From the NCBI GenBank assembly GCA_015499995.1, contig JADNRV010000826.1, forward strand, positions 1 through 11,903: DNA of 11,903 nt, in the 5' to 3' direction. This document shows positions 1 to 6,440 of the stretch, one piece after another. This stretch comes from Flammula alnicola (lineage: Eukaryota; Basidiomycota; Agaricomycetes; Agaricales; Strophariaceae). The stretch's first letter is position 1; each line of letters opens with the position of its first letter. The position numbers were made by a program, and so were the translations under genes. The notes beneath the pieces were generated by a model that saw only the letters and a list, made by a program, of their open reading frames with translations, did no database searches and was not told where the DNA came from.

Positions 1-211
1 GACGTGTGTAGGGAGCGGCATGCTATATTCGAGAGGAATTGAGGGCTATGAGAATACGGCGAAATTCGTGAATAGCTGACCGGTCACACCAAGTTGGGAA
101 GAGAACGCAGCTCTTCGCCCTGCGTTCGCAGCTATAACCAGTGGTGAGCAATTATCACTCGAAAAAGGTGGGACATTACGAGTTACCTGCGGATTTGAGA
201 ACGAAGGCCAT
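1..211 (-). CDS. 5' end of a nuclear gene with a mitochondrial presequence (partial)
   Basis: Three short exons can be joined: 187-211 (ATG at 209-211), 90-131 and 1-22, with introns 132-186 (GTAACT...TTATAG) and 23-89 (GTGTGA...AATATAG). The joined frame is open for 29 codons and leaves the window in mid-gene. The start reads MAFVLKSAAANAGRRAAF, followed by SSQLACRSLHT. It has no acidic residues, is rich in Ala, Ser and Arg, and carries an RSLHT-type motif, which is typical of cleavable mitochondrial matrix-targeting sequences. The mature protein lies outside the window, so its identity cannot be given. Two introns within the first 29 codons is common in basidiomycete genes. The start codon sits in CTCCATGG. 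A CCAAT box and an E-box lie 60-80 bp upstream. The presequence reading is an inference from composition, but the clean splice fit supports a real gene. Confidence 0.68.
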
Positions 212-273
212 GGAGGAAGAATAGTGAGAGAAAGCAGCGTCGACCCGCGCGTTGAGCTAACCCGATCCTCACG

Positions 274-292
274 ATTGGCTCTGGGTCACGTG
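274..292 (-). promoter_or_regulatory. CCAAT box and CACGTG E-box upstream of the mitochondrial-type gene
   Basis: On the minus strand CCAAT (274-278) and the palindrome CACGTG (287-292) lie about 65 and 78 bp upstream of the ATG at 211. CCAAT boxes bound by the Hap2/3/5 complex are common in fungal promoters of respiratory genes, and CACGTG is bound by bHLH factors. Both motifs are short, so function is inferred from position and context. Confidence 0.4.
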
Positions 293-301
293 TTAAGTCT
301 C

Positions 302-309
302 ACTCAACA
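302..309. repeat. Left target-site duplication
   Basis: ACTCAACA directly abuts the left inverted repeat and is repeated exactly at 1030-1037. Confidence 0.9.
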
Positions 310-343
310 AGGACCCTGCTTTATGCTGTCAGATGTCCGATCC
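310..343 (+). repeat. Left terminal inverted repeat, 34 bp
   Basis: Begins AGGACCCTGCTTTATGCTGT and ends GTCCGATCC. It is the exact reverse complement of 996-1029. Confidence 0.93.
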
Positions 344-390
344 AAAATGGCCAAATTTTTGCACTTATGTACGGACGTTTTTTTGCTGGT

Positions 391-501
391 TCCGTCCGCA
401 TAAGGATCGGACCTACCTTTTTGACCCCATTTCCGTCCGCATAGCAGATGATACATACTGCAGGCCAAATTCCGTCCGCATAGGGGATCGGACATTTATT
501 T
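391..501 (+). repeat. Left subterminal repeat cluster
   Basis: Three near-copies of a TTCCGTCCGCATA-type unit occur near 391, 431 and 471. The first and third are followed by GGATCGGAC (404 and 485). The same unit, in the same orientation, recurs near 939 and 982 at the other end. Such subterminal motifs are the usual binding sites for hAT transposases. Confidence 0.75.
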
Positions 502-865
502 TAGGTAGAAACATACCAAAAAATTAAATTGAAAAAGAAATAAAATAAAACCAAGGTTGCGTTCAGCCCGACGCTGCCTGACGGAGATTCTATGTAGAGC
601 GCGATGATGATGAGGGGTCCAAGGATTCTACGGCAAGGCACTTAACAAGCTGATATCTGCATATTGAAAATTAAGATCCTCACCAGATCGTAACCGTTGG
701 AGCCATCAACGCCCTCCGTCTTGCCTTAGAAGTCATTGAGAATATCGATACAGTAACGGCACTTGCGATCTGCGATATGTGGAGGTGGCGATCAACAAAG
801 AAATTTTGTTGGTCGTGTTTGATACAAAGGACCATCGACAACCATGTACAAATGTACGAATTTGG

Positions 866-995
866 GATCGGACCTGCGTACCGACCGGCCACTACCGGAC
901 CCTGTTTGGATCGGACGTCCGGCCAAATTTTTCGGTTTCCGTCCGCATAAGGATCGAACATAGGCTGGATTTTAAGGCCATTTCCGTCCGCATAG
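866..995 (+). repeat. Right subterminal repeat cluster
   Basis: GGATCGGAC-type motifs occur near 867 and 908 (and GGATCGAAC at 951), with CCGTCCGCATA at 940 and 984. A unit GGCCAAATTTTT followed by TCCGTCCGCATAAGGATCG (from 921) also occurs in the left arm (from 350), in direct orientation. Confidence 0.75.
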
Positions 996-1029
996 GGATC
1001 GGACATCTGACAGCATAAAGCAGGGTCCT
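996..1029 (-). repeat. Right terminal inverted repeat, 34 bp
   Basis: Begins GGATCGGAC and ends GCAGGGTCCT on the plus strand. It is the exact reverse complement of 310-343. Confidence 0.93.
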
Positions 1030-1037
1030 ACTCAACA
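1030..1037. repeat. Right target-site duplication
   Basis: ACTCAACA directly abuts the right inverted repeat, identical to 302-309. Confidence 0.9.
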
Positions 1038-1320
1038 CCACTCCCGAGTCCTCGAGTTCTGGACTATCATCGATGAGTTGTAAATTATTACAAGACAGAT
1101 ATGCTAGAGTGTAGCTATGATACAAATCAAGGGTCTGTTATACAATGCTAAAGAGGATTCTTTTAAACAAAACAAAAACAAAAAGATAAGGAGATGGGTC
1201 TATGGAAAAGCTTTAAAGGGATATGTAAATAAAATGTGCCCGACGCTATCCAAATAATGAAAAATGCTTAAAGAAATTCGAAGGATATGTATCGAGGAAT
1301 AGAAAGGTATTGTCCAATGA
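1038..1320. other. Intergenic, between the transposon and the kinase 3' end
   Basis: No open frame with coding character was found. The stretch is AT-rich, with an A-rich run at 1167-1190. It contains the 3' flank of the minus-strand kinase gene and the displaced distal promoter of the gene at 1-211. Confidence 0.5.
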
Positions 1321-3054
1321 TCACAGAAGTGAAGGCATGAGCTGTAGCCAAGGATGCTCCCTGATTTGAGCAAGAGTCGCGCGCGTGTCAGGATTTTGGT
1401 CTAGGCACTTTTGCATCAAATCCATGGCTCCATCCGAGATTTTGCCCACCACTTTCTCGGAGAGAAAAATCTTGCCGTCAACTGCATCGCGCACAGTGGG
1501 AAACGGGGAAACGCCGGCGAGCAGGTACGATAGTAAAACTCCCAGTGTCCAAACCTCTGCAGGAGCGGCCTGGTAACTTTTCTTGAGGAGGATCTCGGAG
1601 GAAGCGTATGCTGCTGTCCCGTAGAACATCTTATAATAGGGCCGAGGTTCGGCCAGACTGACAGCAGTGGCGCTGCCAAAGTCGATCAGCTTGATCTGTC
1701 GATGAAAAAACGTCAATGAAAATTTTTCAGAAAGTAACGTATTGACTGTTGTACCTTCAAATTCTTATCAATCACTAGATTCTCGTCCTTGATGTCGCGG
1801 TGTGCAATGCCATGACTGTCAAGGTAATGCACAGCATCGACGACTTGAGAAAACACGTAGCGAGCCTGCGCTTCCGTTAGTCGTTTGTCCTCAGACTGTT
1901 CAATACATTCGAACAGGTCATGGGAAGGTCGGCGGGAGAATTCTGGACGTGAATGTGCTTCAGAAATAGAGAGCTGGGTGTGAAGCAACTTTGGCAAATC
2001 CACATTTGTCGCAGACTTGGAATTGCCGTCACCCAAGGGAATATGTGGTTGGAGAGTGGCGAACATATGAGGCGGTGTGCTTGGTTCAGACGCTGGTAAT
2101 GACGCTTCAGAGGAAGATGGCGATAAGGCGGGGGTGGATATTGACGACGAAGGAAGAGATAGGCAAGGCGGTAGAATGTTCAACTTATGTTGCTTATTCC
2201 ACGGCGAGCCATGCAATTCTTGGACCTAAAATATATGAATAAAACATTGAACCCTGAAAATAAAACAGACATACCAAGTAGAAGTAAAGGTTGTCCTCGT
2301 ACAAATCTAGACACTTTACGATGTTCTCGTGGTTTATGTAACTCAGTAAAACCACCTCAGTGGGCAATCGTCCGACCTCATCGTCTTCCATCCATGCATG
2401 TTCGGGGACTTTGTCCTTGATGATAAATTTCACGGCGACTTCATGCGCCTCAATACGATGATAGGCGGTCATAACGAAGCCATATCCGCCAGAACCAAGC
2501 TCGTCTTCGAGTTGATACGTGTGGACAAAGTGGGCGTTTAGTTGGTGATCAGATGGAAATTGGGCTGAATGCATGCGAGCCTCGGTGTTGTAGTTAAGGC
2601 GAGGTAACGCGTTTTCCGCGGCGGAATCGAGTTGGAGTTGGAGTTGGAGGTGATTGGACTGCATGTCTCCAAAATCGCTGCTCCGGGCAGAGGACGGCAA
2701 GAATGAGCCTGCTTTCAAGGTGGCAGAATGCGGATCATCCGCGGCCGAAGGTAACGGCGGAAGACTTCTGTTCAGATGCCAAATTTTGGGCGAAGAGCTG
2801 AGCAGATTCCTGAGACGAGGAAGACCCTCGGACAGGGCGCGTTTGCCAGCGTCTTCCATCTGACGCGAAACAGAACACTGGTGGGGCAGTTTGCAGGTAA
2901 GAGGATCGCAGGTAAAACGGTGCTCGGATTCGTTGGGCGGGGTCTTTAAAATCTGGGGCGCGACTGATATTGGAAGGGCCGGGGCAGAGTGGGACGATTC
3001 TGAAATCTGTTGGGGAATTGTATGAGGTGGCGGGTTTTGTGGATGGGATGACAT
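1321..3054 (-). CDS. Serine/threonine protein kinase, PAS-kinase (CAMK) type
   Basis: Exons 2275-3054, 1755-2225 and 1321-1695 (introns 2226-2274 and 1696-1754, both phase 0) give 541 aa. An in-frame TAG lies directly before the ATG. Residues 1-175 are Pro/Ser-rich and low in order; no PAS domain is visible. The kinase domain follows: glycine loop LGSGGYGFV (186-194), VAVK lysine 209, alpha-C glutamate 233, HRDIKDEN (402-409), DFG (422-424), and a subdomain VIII reading YASSE where APE is usual. EVW (464-466) replaces the common DxW, as in PAS kinases. The segment ELHGSPW...HDLFECIE, with a Ser/Pro-rich insert of about 90 residues (270-360), lies between the lobes. DENLVID, IKLIDFGSA and the C-lobe resemble the catalytic domain of PAS kinases, which phosphorylate metabolic enzymes in response to nutrients. 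Key catalytic residues are present, so it is probably active. Substrates are unknown. Confidence 0.9.
2627..2651 (+). repeat. Short (GAGTTG)n tandem repeat inside the kinase gene
   Basis: About four copies of a six-base GAGTTG unit in the coding strand's complement encode a QLQLQLQL run at residues 137-142 and nearby of the N-terminal region. It lies outside the catalytic domain and is prone to length change. Confidence 0.55.
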
Positions 3055-3321
3055 CTAGGTGGGGGACGGAGAAAGGTCTATGTAGAAATCAGGTGAAACA
3101 AGAGAAACATGCAAGGCGCGCAAGAGATGGAGGTAAGATAATGAGACAAGAAAGAGAAAAAGGAATGTGGCCCAGACGAGGAGTCGGACGGAACGCAAGA
3201 GGCATGCCCGTGAAATCTCGATCAGCGGAACGGGGCTCGGCATAGTCCAAGTTGGGAACTGTCTACTATCGATCACACACTGGCGCTCTCAACATGGTTG
3301 TCACTCTTATACAAATACATT
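3055..3321. other. Intergenic: kinase promoter and glycosylase 3' flank
   Basis: 267 bp separate two minus-strand genes in tandem. I see no further gene. The minus-strand frame through 3055-3276 is open but ends in a TAG abutting the kinase start, so it is leader or promoter sequence. Confidence 0.5.
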
Positions 3322-5117
3322 CTACTCCGTAGCTTCTGCCAGAGACCACATATAATAAACTCCTAATGACGGGCATTTCCGGAACACGTCAGTTCTTTTG
3401 CATAAATCACGCAACACCCTACATACCAATGCTTCTGTACGGCTTCCAGCATTCCGTCAATGCATTCATCTCTTGCGGTGTCAGAAACGCGCCTCTACAA
3501 AAAATAACATCAGCACTTGTAGTGGAAATAGTGACTCGTTCTCACTTGATTTTATTCTTCCCAGCCAACCTGGCTTTGAGGAGCCCCACATCCATTCCAG
3601 ATGGCAGAGGCACTGGCGTCTGTCCACTTATAGCTGCTTGATTCAAGGTCTTCTTGATCGACGGTGTGAAAGCTGGCGGTATGGACGCAAAACCTTCCGT
3701 TCCACCCGATTCATTACCTGGGGGCACAGAAGATGTACCAACCATGTTGGAATCGTCTTCCTCTTTCGCATTGCTGTCATCGGCTGCGGCAACTCCACTG
3801 ATTGCAGCTGAAGCTTTGCTCTTTTTCTTCTTCGGTGTCGTTGTGCTCTTTTCCGGAGAAAGGCTATAAGAATGCACCGGTGAATGAAGGGATAAGAACC
3901 ACCGAACTACTCCCCTCTGAACTCCCAGATCACCTGCAATGGAGTTAGACTTTGCAGCTGCTGACAAAAGGGAGAATGCTCGTTACCAACTGGAAGGATA
4001 TCGGGGCGGCGCAGAGAGAACATTGCGAACATATCAACTGTATGTATTGCGTCATTAGTAAGGACCACAACCACTGCAAAAGTATTACCAGTCCACTGTC
4101 ATGTGTCAAGTCAGTTCTGACTCTCGACTTATCGAAATAGCACTCACTCTCCCAATACCCCGCACTTCAATCAGCATCCGAGCAAGTTCCTCGTCATCGG
4201 CTTCCAAGAGCTTCCTTGTTGATAAACGGCCATCCGCAAACCTCATCGCAAGGTCCTGAACTGTATCAGAGTCAAAATATGAGAATTTTGAGCCACTTTC
4301 ACATGTGAAAGGACACACCATATTCCACCTTTCGACCGCTTAATCCTGCAGTTCTAAGAACGGCGATCTCTGCGGAGGCAACTTGATGTGGAGTCGGAAA
4401 TGATTTTATGGCCTTTCTCCTTCAAGCCGGACAAGTCAGTCTAGTGCAGTTGAAAGAATTAAAGATACGTACTGTTCGTCATCCGGGTTCTCAGGGACAG
4501 ATGGGTCAAACAATCTGATAAACTTGTGAGTAATTGAACGAGCTGCCATCCAGGAAATCTGTTGTGCTCTGCAGATAATTTCCACCATAAAGTTAGGATA
4601 GATAGCGAGGATAAGCGAGTTGCCGTATGACATCTTACAGAATAGATGTTGTCAGTGCTCTATTTGAGACGCGCAGCATATTAGCACTGTCTCGTTTTCT
4701 TGAAATAGTACTGTCTTCCTACCGGAAAGGATGCTCTTGTTCAAGATGCTCAAATGGCTTGCATTTCATTTTTGTGAACAGATCTTCAAATCGATGGTCC
4801 ACTTGAATTAGATGGTTCTTCGCTTCTTCGAAATCAAAGGAGAGGATGGCCGGCACAAAGGCAGTTTCCGGATCTTCGTCAGCGACAGGGAGAACAGCGC
4901 TTGAGCCTGACAATGGAACTTGAGGTTGCGCATCTTGCTTTGTGACTTTCTTAGTTTCTTTGGGCAACGGAGCATCTGCTTTACGCTTGCGAGCGGTTGA
5001 AGTTTTCGGCTTCAGGCTTGGGTTGACCACGATATCTTGCGGTGCAGGAGCATCCAAAGCAGCGAAGTTTGTCCGTGCGGCGAGGCGCGCTGACGAGCGC
5101 CTAGTAACAGCGGGCAT
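3322..5117 (-). CDS. MAG1: DNA-3-methyladenine glycosylase, AlkA/Mag1 type (HhH-GPD)
   Basis: Ten exons join in one frame: 4723-5117, 4639-4659, 4473-4568, 4319-4419, 4148-4260, 4089-4095, 3987-4037, 3546-3933, 3427-3494, 3322-3362. The product is 426 aa, ending YYMWSLAEATE. The enzyme removes alkylated purines such as 3-methyladenine by cutting the N-glycosidic bond, the first step of base-excision repair. Visible signatures: LTTSILAQQISW (134-145), the helix-hairpin-helix VRGIGRWTVD (237-246), and LPVGDLGVQRG with the catalytic aspartate at 263. LTPQEM and WKPYRS close the fold. The N-terminus is basic, with KRKAD and KETKKVTK likely nuclear signals. A Lys/Ser/Glu-rich linker (about 283-350) is inserted after SLSPEK, as in other fungal members. 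Exon 6 is only 7 nt, but is demanded by the W-T-V-D motif. The ATG at 5117 was chosen; an in-frame ATG at 5168 would add 17 residues. Confidence 0.93.
4089..4095 (-). other. 7-nt micro-exon (TGGACTG) of the glycosylase gene
   Basis: The sequence ATGACAG|TGGACTG|GTAATAC has an AG acceptor and GTAATA donor around seven bases. Only its inclusion joins GIGR (exon ending 4148) to W-T-V-D-M-F (exon starting 4037) in frame, restoring the family's G-I-G-x-W-T-V-D motif. The flanking introns are 52 and 51 bp. Confidence 0.88.
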
Positions 5118-5252
5118 GGTCCAGGCAAAAGATGCGACGACCAAAGAAATTCGGGGAAGAACCGTCAATGGTATTTTGGCTGTAAAGATTGGTGGACGTA
5201 CGCAGGGGTTACTGAGTACAAAGTAACTTGAGCCATGTTGGTTGCAGTCTTA

Positions 5253-5432
5253 TTAATATTCATCTTCGTTGATGACCCTGTCAGTGGATGAGTCAAGAAG
5301 TGCGACTCCGCAAATTAGAACACCACCTGGGGTAAGCAGATAAGATAAGATAGTACCTACGTCAGTGATTGATCATCACATATGAGGCTGTAAAGGAGTA
5401 AAGGAGAAGTACTTACTAATACCTCCAGTCAT
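5253..5432 (-). CDS. Candidate 39-aa single-pass membrane protein
   Basis: A 16-nt first exon (5417-5432) and a second exon (5253-5356) join across an intron 5357-5416 that starts GTAAGTACT and ends ACGTAG. The 39-residue product starts MTGGISTILSYLL, has one hydrophobic stretch (about residues 6-26) with a central TPGG turn, and ends with the acidic tail RVINEDEY. An in-frame stop lies upstream of the ATG, so no longer start is visible without another exon. I do not recognise the family. It could be a small organelle or ER membrane subunit, but that is only a guess from shape. It lies 136 bp upstream of the glycosylase start on the same strand and is divergent from the inhibitor gene, with 129 bp between the two start codons. 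The branch-point distance is not ideal, so the splice choice is uncertain. Confidence 0.42.
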
Positions 5433-5518
5433 CGTCGCGGCCTTTCCAGCCCGTCTCCAATCGTTGGCACATTAAGCTATAGCGACACCGCAGTCAGACC
5501 GCAGTCATACTGAGCTCT

Positions 5519-5526
5519 TATTTAAA
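5519..5526 (+). promoter_or_regulatory. TATA-like box of the I9 inhibitor gene
   Basis: TATTTAAA lies 36 bp upstream of the ATG at 5562. If used normally it would leave a leader of only about 10 nt. The 129-bp gap between this gene and the minus-strand ORF at 5432 must act as a shared promoter. It also holds a repeated CGCAGTCA motif (5490 and 5501). Confidence 0.45.
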
Positions 5527-5561
5527 GCATTCTTGTCTTTTAGCGTAGTGTTGTTTTCAAC

Positions 5562-6039
5562 ATGTCGTCCAACATCATGAGTATGTCGCTTGTTATTTTC
5601 TCACTATACCTTGCACCTCACGTCGCTTTGCGATTAGAATATATCGTTGTCTTCAAAGACAACGTCACTGAAGAACAGATTGAACAGTACGTAAAAGATA
5701 TAAACAATAATGGTAAGTGCATGAAGCAATGTTATCGATTGACGGTTCTCCCAGACTAACATCTTTTTGGCCATCATCCTAGGCGGAGAGGTCGTCCATC
5801 GATACAACTCCATCCTCAATGTTCGTATTATCTCCATGATCCTTACTCTCTGCTCTAACCCAACCAGTACATTTCAGGGTTTCTCCGCTGCTATCCCTGA
5901 CCACTTCCTTTCTTCGCTCCAGGGATCGGATATCATCGAATATATTGGTACGACGAAACCTCACTGCGCAACGACTTGGAATCACTAATCATGACTTTCT
6001 TCTCTACAAGAACCCGATAGCGTTGTTACGACCAATTAG
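5562..6039 (+). CDS. Peptidase inhibitor I9 (subtilisin propeptide-like) protein with signal peptide
   Basis: Exons 5562-5712, 5783-5820, 5878-5947 and 6011-6039 give 95 aa. Introns are 5713-5782 (GTAAGT), 5821-5877 (GTTCGT, a weak donor, with CTAAC branch site) and 5948-6010 (GTACGA). Residues 27-87 form one I9 domain: EYIVVFKDNVTEEQIEQYV, then NNGGEVVHRYNSILNGFSAA, IPDHFLSSL and IIEYIEPDSVVT. This matches stand-alone fungal inhibitors of subtilisin-like proteases, such as yeast proteinase B inhibitor 2 and Pleurotus POIA1, which fold like a subtilase propeptide and block the active site with the C-terminal tail. Unlike those cytosolic proteins of about 75 aa, this one begins with a hydrophobic stretch (residues 6-23, SLVIFSLYLAPHVAL) that resembles a signal peptide. 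No protease domain follows, so it is not the front of a subtilase. Target protease unknown. Confidence 0.88.
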
Positions 6040-6440
6040 ACTGGCTGCGAAGACGCTAATCCCGGACCGATAGCTAATGTAATAAATTGATATGTGCTTG
6101 GAGGATACTTAGCAAACAAGATGTACGTTGGATAATTATAACATACATATCACATGAATTATCCAGGATAGAGCACTCAACATAGGGTATATTCTCCCAT
6201 ATTCTCCAAACATCATAGGCTAGGGTATATCCTTTCTTCTTGCCTGTCTCAAATCAAGGTCAAGAAGTACGACGCCTCCACCACTTTACCTCCAAAATGG
6301 GGTGCGCAGCTATCGGTAGTTATTTATGTTGTTGGAATCCTCCGCTCCAGGATTCAACCGGTTAGCGAGGAACTTGGATGACTTGATGAACTATGGAGGA
6401 ATTCTCTTAGCATCGAGATAGAGCGTTGAGAAAACAACTT
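6040..6440. other. Convergent 3' intergenic region
   Basis: The region lies between the 3' ends of the plus-strand inhibitor and the minus-strand RGS gene. It holds the poly(A) signal and hairpin noted above and two AGGGTATAT copies (6184 and 6223). A frame of about 50 codons on the plus strand (6200-6379) has no ATG. No gene is called. Confidence 0.5.
6081..6086 (+). terminator. Poly(A) signal of the I9 inhibitor gene
   Basis: AATAAA lies 42 bp after the TAG at 6037-6039, a usual position for a polyadenylation signal. A hairpin-capable pair GGATAATT (6130-6137) / AATTATCC (6157-6164) follows. Confidence 0.45.

Larger units (their letters stand above)
310..1029. mobile_element. Non-autonomous TIR DNA transposon, hAT-like (MITE-type), 720 bp
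   Basis: The element is bounded by perfect 34-bp terminal inverted repeats (310-343 and 996-1029), starting AGGACCCTGC on both ends. It is flanked by a perfect 8-bp duplication ACTCAACA (302-309 and 1030-1037). An 8-bp target duplication is the hallmark of the hAT superfamily; short AGGRCCCTG-like ends also suit it. No transposase can be read in any frame, so the element must be mobilised in trans. Several copies of a GGATCGGAC / CCGTCCGCATA motif crowd both ends, as subterminal transposase-binding repeats do. The centre (about 500-860) is unrelated to the ends, is A-rich at 520-555, and may include captured host sequence. Open frames here, such as those reading DPYADGN repeatedly, are by-products of the repeats and not genes. 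Perfect ends and duplication suggest recent insertion. Confidence 0.88.

Noticed and set aside
304..1125. Several open frames in the transposon, some reading DPYADGN repeatedly
   Set aside because: They arise from the GGATCGG/CCGTCCGCATA repeats on both strands, lack introns or domain signatures, and cross the element ends.
3366..3869. Plus-strand open frames up to 137 codons
   Set aside because: They are antisense to the last large exon and 3' end of the glycosylase, whose minus-strand frame is supported by family motifs and splice sites.
6255..6275. Weak similarity to the tail of the 39-aa candidate (GTACTTCTTGAC versus GCACTTCTTGAC)
   Set aside because: The match is limited to about 15 bases and does not extend to a related protein.
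6200..6379. ATG-less frame of about 60 codons on the plus strand
   Set aside because: There is no start codon, convincing splice site or recognisable motif; it lies between two convergent 3' ends.
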